Positions 1 to 11,316 of a DNA stretch of 64,000 nt are shown here, in pieces; within the stretch, counting starts at the first letter, position 1; each line of letters begins with the position of its first letter. The DNA lies in NCBI RefSeq assembly GCF_023278565.1, contig NC_064676.1, positions 1,240,001 through 1,304,000 on the forward strand, read 5' to 3'. The notes below the pieces were generated by a model. The model was not told where the DNA came from. It did no database searches and worked only from the letters and a program-made list of their open reading frames with translations. The stretch comes from Colletotrichum lupini. Lineage: Eukaryota > Ascomycota > Sordariomycetes > Glomerellales > Glomerellaceae. A program made the position numbers and the translations under genes.

Positions 1-648
1 TTGATCCATCATCTATTGACGGAGATCGTGTCCGTAGGAAGGGAACACAGATAGTAGTAGGGAAGAAGAATTAAGAGATACACGAGCACTGAGAAGCCGT
101 CTGACAAGCGAGCATCGATCGCCAATTTGGGCGCGTTTTCGTTCTCGTAAACCTTAAAACTCAATTGAAAAGGTTCCACTTCAGAGCACCACCTCCCCAA
201 CGGTGCCAGGTGAGCACGACAGCGAATATTGGCGCGAGGCTGGTCAGGGAAGGCAATCCTTCAGGATCCAACGCGGCACTGGATCTTTCAAACACGAAAT
301 TCAAGGCCTTTTTTTCATTATACAAGAGGAACGCGGGCCAAAATGAATACCAATCCGAAGACAATCCAAAAGCCTTTTGGTTTAGCCCGGATTATCCTCG
401 AGACTTGAATCGGCGCCATCGCCGGGGCCAATCTCCACTTATCCCCCGGTTGTTCGGAGGTGAACACGGCGCTTGGTGGATATCGATCATCCATTTACTT
501 GCGTTCGATCCCGACCTATCCAGAGCGCTTCATTCATATAGATGGAAGACTTAAAGTTTTTAGAGACCTGTACTGCATACTTATTCCATTCTCAGTCATG
601 AGACTAGCCCCTGGGCCATTGCTCTCGCAACGCAGATTCCACAACGAT
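1..648. other. no gene recognised
   Basis: I see no family motif, credible splice structure or RNA gene here. The open frames present are short, overlap on both strands and lack recognisable domains. Confidence 0.5.
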
Positions 649-1039
649 TCAGTCGCCCTTCACCTTCCCCATCTCAATTGTCTCCGGCCGGAGCGTAGAA
701 GAGCCACGCCAACCCCACGACTTCCCGCCATCATTCTCCGGGCCCTTGATAAAAAGTAGCTGTTCATCCGCAAGCTGTATATGCCACTTCTGCCTACCGG
801 CCCGCGTCTTCTTAATGCCTTTGAGTAGTCGTCTTGTCCTCGACCGCCACCAAGGCTTGTCCTGGCTTGCGATGCACCGCCGCAAAGGTATCAACAAAAA
901 GCAGACCTGGTCCAACCTTCCCTCGGAGAGTAACATCTCACAAATCGTCAACAATCGACTCATTCGAGTGCTCCTCTCAAAGTCGAGCTTGGCTCCAGAC
1001 TGAGGTGGGTTCCTTCCGGCGGCTATTATTAGGGAGATC

Positions 1040-1621
1040 TTATTCTCTAAGTAGAACAATATCCAGTGGATGTTGATCTGTGAAGCAGGTAAGCCGAGAA
1101 TTCATTTGTGGCTGAATCAATACTACCTCGGTTTCCGAAAGGGATTCTTTGCGAAGATCCAAGTCCTTGATGGTGCCGTACTTTTCTGCCATCTTCAACA
1201 CCTGAGCCAACGCCTCTTCAATGGACCCCTCAAGATCGGCAACATCGCAGTAATACAACAAGACCAAGAGGTCCTTCTCAGACTCGTCAATCAGACACGT
1301 ATCAGACGATCGAAAAGGAACAGGCAGGTTGTCATCTCCCGCAGAGGTAGAGCCTGCTTCCAATCTACCCACATCATTGCCTTGTGGCCCGAGAAATGGG
1401 TTCACGGCACGTGCAACTTCAAGCAGCTTTTGCGAGATGGGCCCGCGATCAGTCAATAATCGTAGTACAGTCTCTTCCGTACAGAGCGTGATGTAGTCAC
1501 GAATATTGGATGCGTGTCGAGCCTCCTCAATCAAGACATCAAGTTTCTCGATGAGCGACGTAAGGTCCTCGGAGGCAACGCTTGAAATGCCCCCCGTTAG
1601 GTATTGACTGCGAATCTGCAT
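1040..1621 (-). CDS. uncharacterized protein, doubtful gene
   Basis: This is an unbroken 193-codon frame starting at an ATG at 1621. The product would be soluble and acidic, with helix-like stretches rich in Leu and Glu (for example ASEDLTSLIEKLDVLIEEAR) and a second such stretch near residues 125-150. I see no signal peptide, membrane segment or known motif. A second open frame on the same strand (1059-649) overlaps its end by 20 bases. That frame could supply a downstream exon, but I found no convincing donor/acceptor pair joining the two. It may be a lineage-specific gene or chance; no function is proposed. Confidence 0.35.
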   Translation of the reverse strand: MQIRSQYLTGGISSVASEDLTSLIEKLDVLIEEARHASNIRDYITLCTEETVLRLLTDRGPISQKLLEVARAVNPFLGPQGNDVGRLEAGSTSAGDDNLPVPFRSSDTCLIDESEKDLLVLLYYCDVADLEGSIEEALAQVLKMAEKYGTIKDLDLRKESLSETEVVLIQPQMNSRLTCFTDQHPLDIVLLRE

Positions 1622-2609
1622 TATTGACAGAATGACTTGACGGGTCGTCTTAGATATGAGTGGAGGTAAATGCTGGATCCAGATAGTGGTAGAAGGCAGC
1701 GTCTTTGGGACGCGCGGAGGCGGCGATGGACTACCTCAAGTCAGTATCTTGGGCCCATCATGGGCACAGTCACAGACTCACCGGGACGAGCCTCCGCCCA
1801 TATTGCGAACCAGCTTTGGCGTTGAGTTCTTGACCGACGGAAAGTCGGGCGCTCCCAACGATGCATAGAAAATCACGTCCATGTTGGCATCTCACAACAC
1901 CACCGCATCCTATATGAAGTCGAAGAGGGAGAGCAAACATCGAGGCTCATCGTCAACCAGGCCTGACTTACGTATTTCGCATACCTCGCATCGTATTTCG
2001 TGTCTGCATCAACCAGTTCAGCTGAAAGCCTTGGCAACACGCGTTATCAGACGTGGCTTGCGCCGGCGAATCAAGAGGAACGGACGGTGTGGCGGTATGT
2101 GTTCCCCGGACTGGAGCCGTTCTCGACGTTTTGAGCGCCACCGAGGATCCCGTCCATCAAGGGACGCGTGCGGGGTACTGGGGTATGATCCTCTGTTCTG
2201 TGATCAGGTGCATGTGGGAATAGCTTGGTGCATCATTGAATATTTTGTTAGTGATTGTGAATGTAAAGGTGTTGTTTTGAGTATTCAATATGTACTCGGG
2301 TTGCTAGTATTTACACCAGTTCATGACGAACTTTGATCATGGTGATGCGTTCCATGTAGAGTCGCCTGCCCAAACGCCATGCCTCCGTCCTTGAAAATGC
2401 AAACTGCCAATTTGTGCAGCTTCAGCTCCCGTCACGTGTTAAAAACGTTTCCTTGTGATCCCGCCGAATAATGTCCTTGATCGCTGTAGAACGCCGTTGC
2501 CGATGCTGAGGTTGATCCATTCTCCGATGGTGTTGAATGTTGTGATGATGTTGTGGTGATAAAGGAAAGGCTGAAGTGATTGTACTGAGACATCGAGGTC
2601 GGTCAATCC
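1622..2609. other. no confident gene
   Basis: Between about 1880 and 2130 the + strand has protein-like stretches in one frame, broken by stops. They could be the relic of a gene, but I cannot assign a family. No RNA gene or repeat was recognised. Confidence 0.4.
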
Positions 2610-3054
2610 TTAATTTTGGGATTCGTAGACTGCCATCGCCTTTTCTAGCTCCTCGAGACTCGATCGGTCGCCGTAGGCGTCCATGAGTTTTGCCGCCCGC
2701 ATGCGATCTTCAATTGCCTGCTTCTCCGCCGCGGCGTTCTTTGCTCGGCGACGTTCGACCGCGCCTTCTCGGTAGGCGTTGAGGCCGTAGCCAACGGCGA
2801 CGACTGCTACTGTGGGCGGGATCCTATTATGTCGGATTCGTCAGTTCCAAACTCTCTTGGTTGCGGTTGTGGTATTTTACCCCAGGATTCGGGGGAGCCG
2901 GGAAGAGGGGGAATGGGTGCCAGGTTGGGGTGTTAGGATCGAATCAGAGATAAAAGACGTACCATCTCATGGCGAGTCGACGGGGAGTTTGCGAAAAGTA
3001 GCTCGGCGGCATGCGAGCGTTGGTTGTGAAGTTTCTTGAAGCTTGTCTGAACAT
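2610..3054 (-). CDS. small probable mitochondrial membrane protein, spliced
   Basis: Two exons (3054-2963 and 2823-2610) joined across a 139-bp GTACGT...AG intron give a 101-residue protein. The exons sum to 306 bases, stop included. The N-terminus (MFRQASRNFTTNARMPPSYF) is rich in Arg, Ser and Thr with no acidic residues, as expected of a mitochondrial presequence. Residues 32-45 (IPPTVAVVAVGYGL) form a short hydrophobic segment. A charged helix rich in Arg, Glu and Ala follows and ends at MAVYESQN. This architecture resembles small inner-membrane proteins of respiratory or ATP-synthase complexes, but I do not recognise the family. The start was chosen because it gives the presequence; an internal Met (residue 29) is possible. 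It is too short and too interrupted to show up as one open frame. Confidence 0.72.
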
Positions 3055-5208
3055 TGTATGTTGTGGGATCAGGTATCTCGGTAAGGGATGGTGTGTGGGA
3101 TGGGGATGAAATCGGTATTTGTATCTTGGTTACGTGTGGGTTACAATTGCAAGGGATGATTAGATAGATCTCTCGGGCTACTAGCAAGCGTCTTGGTGAG
3201 GAGGTGGCAGCGGCAAGCAATGTATTCATATAACGTCCCGTCTCGACCTTTCGCGCCGCGCCAATCTTGTGTCTGAGAACCCCGTCACCCCCAGCCGTTC
3301 TCTCCCCCATGGCCAAGGGGGGCCAAGCATGGCATGGCACTGCCCGCCCACACAGTAATACCCAACAGCACTTGCGTAGTGCGTACGGTAGGTTGAGATG
3401 AGCATGGAGCGGCATACCGTACGGTACAAGGCATCTCCGCAGGGGAGGGAGGCAAAACGGGATTCGCGGCCAGAATGAGAATCAGTGTGACACCAGCATC
3501 GCACCACGTCCAGCACCGGCCCCAATTGGGCATGGCGTCGACATCGTTCCAGAGTGTCGATTGTGGGGTGATGTCGACCGATATGCGGGGTGGAATCGGC
3601 ACAGCCCGGGTGCAGTAACGTGATGCCGCTGGGGACAAGACTGGAACTTTGCTTTCTCTCTCTCATCATTGCTGCAGCGCTACGGATACAGTGCTGTACG
3701 TTGTCCTCAAGGAGAGAAGGCTCTCATCATTCTTGCCTTGCCAGGGGAGTTCCTGGAAGTCGTCTGGGGAACTTGGTGTTGAAGGCTACCGCTGGTTCGC
3801 TGGAGCTTTGCAAAACGCTCGAGGTGGTTGAGGAAGCCCCTTGTTTGTGCATCTTTCGTGCATCTCCGTCCATCTAATGATCCTGGACCATCCAAGCACA
3901 GCCTCCGCAGACTTGTTTTGGCTTTGGCTGGTGTGGTAGCTACTCCTCACGTGCCCGATGCTACCAGAGTCTATGCCCTCAATCCTCGTGCCTGTGTGGT
4001 TTGCAACTTGCTTGCTACTAACGGCATTTGCAGTCGGCGTCTCGCCACACACAAGACCGACTGACAACCATAAGTGGAAGCATTGACCAGACGGAGGACG
4101 GCCAGCGGAGTCCTCCGTTGCCGTAATATTACGTCTTCTGATGCTGGTGGCAGCTGTTGAGAACCGTGAGATTATGACATGTGCGGATACAATAATCGGC
4201 AAGTAACTTCGGGTGAGTGGCTTACCGGGATCATTTTGTTGGTGATCGAACCAAATCGATTTTTTCAGTTCCTAATTTTCAATCCGTATTCTCACTCGAC
4301 ATTGGCACCCCAACTTATTATCGTGACCCCATTCGCAGAGCTTATCTGTAGCCCGTATCTCTAGATGTTCTCCATCGTGGACTATGGAATAGCCGATTCC
4401 ACCCGCGAAAACCAGTAGGCTCCACCCAAGTTTATCCCGAAAGCTCGTCACATAGCCGAAAACCCTCGTTGATGTCATCTCTGGTCCCTGGATTTCTATC
4501 TCTAGTCCCAATTTCTCCTATTTCCTTCTCTGGCAAACAACCCTGTTCACACCTTGACGCTTAGCCTGATCTCGACACCGTCTCCATCTGCACTATTGCT
4601 CTTTGGGGGAGCTCGAGTCCGACGCCAGGACGCGGTTTTCTAGTGAGAAGGCGAGTACCTACGTAGTAGCTGGTTGCCAAGGTAAGGAGGGAGAGAGACC
4701 CTGGTCCGCCGATGTCATTCAGCCAAAATTCCATCAATGAACTCAACGCATTTTCCAAGCTGAGTCTCCACCAACCAGCGCCAACGCTGGCTTCCGCGCC
4801 AAATGAACCCCGGCGGCTGTGTTTCACGACGTCACAACACACGATCGAATGGTGATGCAGCGGATAGCGGCGGGTTGTTGTCGTTACCCGTGATTCTGAG
4901 CTATGACGATGGCCTCACGTTGAGCCCTTTTGTCAGGATCACTCGATTTAAGCTTGATCAACTGTCATTTTGCAATTACCTTTCACTCCATTGCGTTAAT
5001 GACGAGCACATGCATGCGTGCATCGCGACATGCCAAGCACCCCACAAGGCGTTGGCTGGGCCCCCCATGGCCCCTTTCCAGCCATCAGCACAACACAATC
5101 AATCCACAGCACAACGACGACTTCAATGAACGGATGGATATGATGTTTAACATAGATCAATTATGGTTACTACATTCATCTATAATTGGCGACGTAATAT
5201 CCTATTGA
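3055..5208. other. long intergenic stretch
   Basis: Both flanking genes lie on the - strand, so the first part is the upstream region of the small mitochondrial-type gene. Several open frames of up to about 160 codons on both strands have no recognisable motif, and I treat them as chance. Nothing else was seen. Confidence 0.5.
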
Positions 5209-7180
5209 TCACCTTTTAATCCTTTGAAACCTAGTAACTTTGGACCCATCACTGAGCTCTTGCTGAATCTGTTGGTGTCTATAACCGAAGAGTCTCGGAG
5301 CGATCACAAACCGCAATCCGTAGTAAATGATGCCAAGAGACAGGATGCTCAACGCAACAACAGAAGAAAGCCAATACGGCAGCGAAGTACTGCCTTTACC
5401 ATTCGGCGGTCTTACAAACGGCATCACGATTAAGAACTAATTACGAGATATCAGCGATCAAACCTAACGGTCCTTGAATCCATAGGCACACTTACAATAT
5501 TCGCCGCAAGGTAGATCACAATCAGAATCCAGGGTGCCCGGAGCGGCGATTGGAAGTTCTCCCGGTCGGTGAAACGCAACTTAACCAAGCCAACGGTGAT
5601 AGCTGTCAACAAGACCGTTGTCGGGTAGCTAGACAAGCTGACGACGAAGTTGAAGGCGTCTCCAGCCGGCGGTGCACAAATGAAGAGAACAGTCACTCCA
5701 AGGTGCAGAATCAAGGCGTAAATGGGCGTACGAAACGGCCTGTTCTCCATGAATAGGTTGGAAAAGGGGAGCACACCATCCTTTGCCAGCTCTTGCAGCA
5801 GGCGAGCTGATTGGCGAAGTCAGTCGATTGAGCTCACAGTGCTGACTGAGGTTGAGAAACTCACGAATGGTAAATGCAACACCCAGGAGATGTCCCAGTG
5901 CTGATAGAGCGACCAGCGCTGGAAGAGCTTTGGCTCCTGCCGAGGGTCCAAAGATATTCTCGAACAAGGTGGCGGCCACGGTGACCTTTGCCGCGATGAA
6001 AGCCTCTTTGGGCACGGCGGCAAACTAATTATCTGCGTTAGCCAGCACCTAACAGTGTGACGAAAGTCAGTGAGCTTACATATGCGACGTTCGCTAGCAG
6101 GTAGAGCACTGCAATGACGCTCATTGAGAGAGGAAGCGCGATCCGCAGAGTCTTCTGCGGGTTACGGACTTCAGACAAGACCTGGAAAGAGCAGGTTAGT
6201 TAACCACAACAACCGGCTCAAATTCGATGTGAGGCTCACAGCATTGACATTATCATAGCCTTGAAAGGAGAAAATGACGTTGAGGATAGCGGATCCGATG
6301 TTGTATCCGCTGTTGGAAGTACCCTCGAAAGCATTGGTAAAGTTGTGAGGGCTATCCACCCTGAGATGGCCGGACAAAGCTGCGAAGCCGCAGCATACAA
6401 TAAAGAGCAGCGTGAACAGCTTCACCGCGGATAGCAAATCCTGGATCGCTCTTCCTGTTCGAGGCGCAACCGTGTGGATTCCGACGGAGAACACGGCGCC
6501 AGCAATCGCAACTCCACGGAGTTTCCATGTCGTCGAGTCGGCACCTGATGCAACAAGGATGTACGACGAGAACGTGATGGCGTTACTTGCAGAAACCTCT
6601 ATGTTGCGTGTTAGGAAGGTCCTTTAGCTGGCCGGGATATGCTCTTAACGGAGCATCAGGGACACTTACGCAAGAAGACGCAATAGAAGACGTAGATGCA
6701 AGTTTGCATAATCCGGGGACTGAAGGATCGCTCAAGGTAGTTCTTGATACCACCAGACCTAGGGATTGCGCTTCCAAACTCGAGCATAACGAAGATACCG
6801 CACGTCGAGATGATTGCTCCGATCACCCAGCACATCATTGCCATGCCTACACTACCCGAAAGCTTGAAGATAGTGCTGGGGGTCGAGAAGATGCTGCGCT
6901 TGTCAGAAATGGGAAAGATTCCAAGATTGGGGATCTTGAGACGTACCCTGCACCAATGATCTTATTGACAATCAAGGAGACAGCTCCGAAGAGTCCAATA
7001 GTCCGCTCTTGCAAGACGTTGACTTCGATAACGCCAAGCTTGACATCCTTGTCCGAATCTTCGCCGCCATCGCTAAGAGAACGAGTGAAAGGCGCAGCTA
7101 GATGAAGAGATTAGATACAACTTATTTCCCGCGAACAGAGAACTCTGCTGACCTTGGATACTATCTTGTCTGGACGTCAT
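5209..7180 (-). CDS. MUP1-like amino-acid (methionine) permease
   Basis: A 12-TM-type transporter of the APC superfamily (LAT/YLAT branch, yeast Mup1 relatives) that takes amino acids up across the plasma membrane. Eight exons fit one frame of 520 residues: 7180-7153, 7097-6947, 6893-6670, 6598-6240, 6181-6080, 6024-5865, 5806-5496 and 5436-5209. Exon lengths sum to 1563 bases. Family marks are a cytosolic acidic N-terminus, then IGLFGAVSLIVNKIIGAGIF (TM1 with the unwound GxG), IPRSGGIKNYLERSF, FSFQGYDNVNAV, RNPQKTLRIALPLSM and a C-terminal LAKDGVLPFS region. The first donor (GTCAGC) is weak but is the only one that keeps frame. It is divergently oriented to the dioxygenase gene and shares its upstream region. 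Substrate specificity is inferred from family resemblance only. Confidence 0.9.
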
Positions 7181-7868
7181 GGTATCAGTCACGCCAAGGC
7201 GAACCTTGGAATCGAATAGGTGATCGGTTGATTAACGCAGCACCAAGGCTTGGAGCAAGTAAATGCAGAAGTTTTACTCTTATGACTCTGAGGCTCATTC
7301 AAGCGTCAGTGGTGGTATCCGTTATCCTAGAAAATGTTAGCTAAGAGCGTGCGTCTATGTCTGCACAGCTGCGGGAAGCGAAGCACGCCATTATGGAGCC
7401 AAGATGTCGTGTGAATATCCCCGGAGGTCAGCCACGAAGACATGGTAAAGTGAGCGCAACTCCCGGACTTACTCAGGACTTGATAATACTTTTCAGAGGG
7501 CCTTTTCAATTAGTCCTAGTGCTCGGGAGGCACTACCGAACGCTTTCCTGCTTCTGGCGACATGCTCTTACTCGGCACAAGGGTGTTGTTGGAGTCGGGG
7601 ATATTCCGATTATGTCGTGCTTTGCTCCTGTGATTCGCCATTCGATCCTCACAAACTATTGGACAACAATGACATGGAACGTTGTCTAGGCTGAACAAAG
7701 ACCCGGAGCACATCCGACTGCGGACCGAACTGCTCATAATGCTTTCGGTATCTGCTAATGAAGTAGCATAAGTGTAGACATGGAACCTGATTAGGCATTG
7801 CAATATGCCACAACGTTGTATACAAACCTAGTACGAAAAGACCACAGAAAGTTCAACACAGCAACGAA
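7181..7868. promoter_or_regulatory. shared divergent promoter region (permease / dioxygenase)
   Basis: This 688-bp gap separates the start of the MUP1-like permease on the - strand from the start of the dioxygenase on the + strand. Co-regulation is an inference from the layout; no specific operator was identified. Confidence 0.5.
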
Positions 7869-9251
7869 ATGACAGTTCAACTCGAAGCTTTTGAGGTCCC
7901 TGGCGCCAGGACTTATTTTGGCCACGCACTCCCCTATGGATTACAAGTCAAGTCAAGCGGGCCAACTGGTCTCGTACCTCCCGTCGTCGAGTCTGCGGCG
8001 GCACTTAGGGCATTGGGCGACTCCGGAAAACTACAAGATCTCTTGGATAAGCACGGTGCCGTCTTGATCCGTGGTGCAGGAAACGCTTCAGCCGAGACTT
8101 TTTCAAAACTCGTAGGCGCAGCTGAGAAGGGCAGAGGCTCTTATCCTCATGTTCAAATTGGACTGGCCGGCAAAAGAACTCCACTCGCGGACAATGTCTG
8201 GACGGCTAACGAGGGGTCGCCAAGCACCCGATTCTACCAACACAATGAGGTGAGGTCGCCCATGTTTGGCCTCAGGTGATGTGTTGAGTGTTCAAGTAAA
8301 CTCACGTTCAATTGTCAGTACTCTAGGTACACTCGCTTTCCTTCAAATATTCACTTCTACTGTGTGAAGAAAGCGCCCAAAGGCGAGTTCATCCCGATAT
8401 TGCGAGGTTACGAGACAGATTGATCTCCTTGACCTGATAGCCTGTGATAGTTCATACTGGCTGACTCTGTGCTGAAGGCGGCGCGACACCAATCGCGAGC
8501 AGCGCCAACGTATTCGAAAAGGTCCGAGCCGAGATCCCTGAGCTTGTGGAAGAAATTAGCAAGCGTGGCTTGGGGATGAAGATGGTCTTTCGTGCCCCTG
8601 GGAATGAAGCCAAGGTCAATCAATTCAACTGGGCTGGCGAGCACAGCTTCGGGCAAGAACTTACTCCAGAAGACGACGAAGCGACGACAAAGCAAAAAGT
8701 TGAAAAGCAAGTCCGCAAGTTGACATCAGATTTCAAATGGAACGAGGATGGAAGTCTCGAGTTGACGCAGCATATTCCCGGTAGGCTCCCGCAGAATGCT
8801 GCTCAGCTAGCATCAAGAGAAAGGAATTCAATTCTGACGTGAACTTCAACTATAGGCATACGCAGGCTGCCAGCGAGCGGCAGGCCAGTCTGGTTCAACG
8901 GCCTGGTCGGGCGTCATGGTATTACACGAGACATTGGTGCTCTCGATCCTCCTCATATCGGCCGTGACGGAATGACTTGTAAGTTCTTGCAGAAAGCTTA
9001 CGTGACGCAAGCTCACTGATATGCTGCCAGATCTTCCTAGCGTCTACGGAGACGATACTGAGATCCCGCGTAGACTTCTTGACAAGCTTATCGACGTCAT
9101 TGATAAGGAAGAGATTAGCTTGATTCTTGAAGAGGGAGATCTTTTGTTAGTTGACAACTTCCAAGTCTCACACGGAAGAGAACCGTGGGAGGGCGACAGG
9201 CAGATATTAGTATCGATGTGGGACACACCAATCTCAATCGGGGAGTACTGA
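7869..9251 (+). CDS. TauD/TfdA-like Fe(II)/2-oxoglutarate dioxygenase
   Basis: Predicted cytosolic non-haem iron oxygenase of the clavaminate-synthase-like/TauD superfamily. Such enzymes use 2-oxoglutarate and O2 to hydroxylate or cleave small molecules. Five exons give 363 residues: 7869-8249, 8319-8382, 8478-8780, 8856-8978 and 9031-9251 (1092 bases). The metal triad is visible as H125-x-E127 in YQHNE and H338 in VSHGREPW. R347 in GDRQIL is placed to bind 2-oxoglutarate. GGATPIASS and PVWFNGLVGRHG are further family blocks. The second intron (8383-8477) starts with GC, not GT; reading through it hits a stop and the GT alternatives break frame. The neighbours (amino-acid permease, Dal5-like transporter) suggest use of an organic nitrogen or sulfur source. 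The substrate is unknown. Confidence 0.88.
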
Positions 9252-9536
9252 TCCGCGCCCCATGAGTCTCAAAGAATGGCCGGTATTAAGTCGTCAAAGG
9301 GAACCTCTTCATAGCTGGAAGAAGAAAGAGTCATAGTTTCGGTACTGTTATTCAGTCCTCAAGTAATATACGGTGAGCTAGTCACAGCACGCAGGGACCC
9401 TTCTATTTCTCAGTTTCGACTGAAATACACGTCTTTTTCCTCGAATCTCTGAGCTCCACTCCATGACCGAGTTGGCGAAAAGATTTATGTTTCAGGTGAG
9501 TGATCCTTGGAGCCACTCCGGGATCTTGAGCTTCAC

Positions 9537-11316
9537 CTACAAAGTATACTGATAGGTAGGGTGGCACTGCCATTTTTCACCCAACTTAGTCGACCGTGAT
9601 CCCAAGCGTGTGCCTTCGTTCTGAAGATCCTTGTCCCCGGCAACGCGAAGCTTATGGTTACGCCAACGAAGGTAGAAGTGCAGCGAAGTGGCCAGAAGAA
9701 TGCACATTCCAGAGAAGGCCACATTAATGATGTTTGCCTGCCAATACTGCGGGCCATGGGACTTTGGGTAAAAGTAGCTTGCGTAAATAGAAGCCAGGTT
9801 AGATCCGGCGTTCACGACAGCGTATGATACAGCTCGTTTAGTCGCCGGCCGAGGAAGTGTGGTCGAGACCCATGACAAGATACATCCGAACGAGCCATAT
9901 ACACTCATCATCATGAATGTCGCCGTGTATCGGGCTGCAACGTTGAGAGTAGTTGCCGAGATGATGAAGCCGACGCTGCAAAAGACCTGCGGCCACACGA
10001 TGTGCAGCCATCTCTCACGATGCTTGTCGCTATGCCAAGAGTTTGTGATGCCCAATATCGCTGCGAACACGTATGGCGGAGCAGAGAGAAGCAATGTATT
10101 TCTTTGGTTGTAACCGAGTGTCGCTACAATGGTGGGAAAGAAGTTGGTAAAAGCAGCCGCAGTGTTGAGTCCGAGCTGCATGAGCCAGATCATGTATAGT
10201 GCTGGATCCGTAAACGTCATCTTCAGACCTTGCAACGCTGATGCTTCTTCTCGATTATCTTCTTCGACTGCTTCTTCGGTGATTCGAAGGATAGCAAGCT
10301 TTCTCTCCTCATCGGTGAGCCATTTGGTAGTCGCTGGATAGTCCGGAAGTGTGAGATACGTAACGATGGCGACCGGAATTGGGATTGTGCCCTCAATGAT
10401 GACTGTTTTGATGAAGTCAGAATATCACCAGACACTGATTTCAAAAAAGAAAAACTCACAAAGCCATCTCCAATCTGCGAGGCCCAGCTTTCCATTCATG
10501 CCTCCCATGATGGCGCTGCCCAGAAGGCCACCGAAAGCACCTGCCATCTGTCCTGCAGCATAAAGTACCGAGATACGGACAGCGAGCTCCTTCTTAGTAT
10601 ACCACGAGCTGAAGAGGTACAAGGCACCAGCTATAGCGTGGTTAGCCACAAGTCTGTGATGGTAATTAGTGGAAACTAACGGAAGAAGGGTGCCTCAACA
10701 AAGCCCAGGAGAAATCGGAGAACTACAGCTCCCTTGTAGTTTTGAACAGCGCCGGTGGAGGCACTGACCACAGCCCAACAGCACATGACGACTGGAAGAA
10801 AGATGCTGGGTCTCATCTTGTTGAGAATCATGTTTGTGGGAACCTGTGTGAGGATGTATCCAACGAAGAAGACACTGATAATGGTATTGTACTGGGTTCC
10901 AACCAGGCCGATGTCCTTTTCAAAGTTTCCTAGACGGGCTGTCGCGATCTGATCACAGTTAGGGTGATTCCTTGTAGCGAAGATCACATTGCTTTACATT
11001 GTTGCGGTCCAAGTAATTGAGCACATGTACTTCTCAGTAACCATGTCAGTGAGAGCTCCGCTATGAAAAATCTGGATGAACTTATAGAGTAGCATCATCA
11101 AGGGCATCCTAAAACAGCGGTCAGAAACACCAGACTGCGTACGACAAGCCATCGAGCCACTCACATCCGAACGTCAATCCTCCGCACAAGGCGTCGCTCT
11201 TTCAAGTCCCTGTTCTCGATGGGTACATTCTGGGATATGTTTGATTTCAGTGGGTGATCGAGCGTTTCGATATGAAGGCCCAGAGTGTCGTCTTTACGAA
11301 GGTCATTCAACGCCAT
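9537..11316 (-). CDS. MFS transporter, allantoate/Dal5 type (anion:cation symporter family)
   Basis: Plasma-membrane major-facilitator protein related to Dal5, TNA1 and pantothenate permeases. Six exons give 502 residues: 11316-11165, 11108-11086, 11026-10998, 10948-10681, 10630-10460 and 10402-9537 (1509 bases). Family marks include RRLVRRIDVR before TM1, LNYLDRNNIATARLGNFEKD after it, GYILTQVPTNMIL, RFLLGFVEAPFFPGALYLFS, and a long 6-7 loop followed by LPDYPATTKWLTDEER. The second intron (11085-11027, 59 bp) fits only as ATAAGT...AC, an AT-AC intron; every GT-AG choice loses frame with LNYLDRNN. The gene is convergent with the dioxygenase and divergent from the hydroxyacid dehydrogenase. 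Its substrate is probably a small carboxylate, amide or peptide (family knowledge). Confidence 0.88.

Noticed and set aside
2933..3669. Overlapping - strand frames of 117-160 codons upstream of the small mitochondrial gene
   Set aside because: Several frames are open at once, composition is low in conserved-looking blocks, and they overlap the better-supported spliced gene.
4561..4842. 93-codon - strand frame
   Set aside because: No domain, no plausible intron, and it shares its region with open frames on the other strand.
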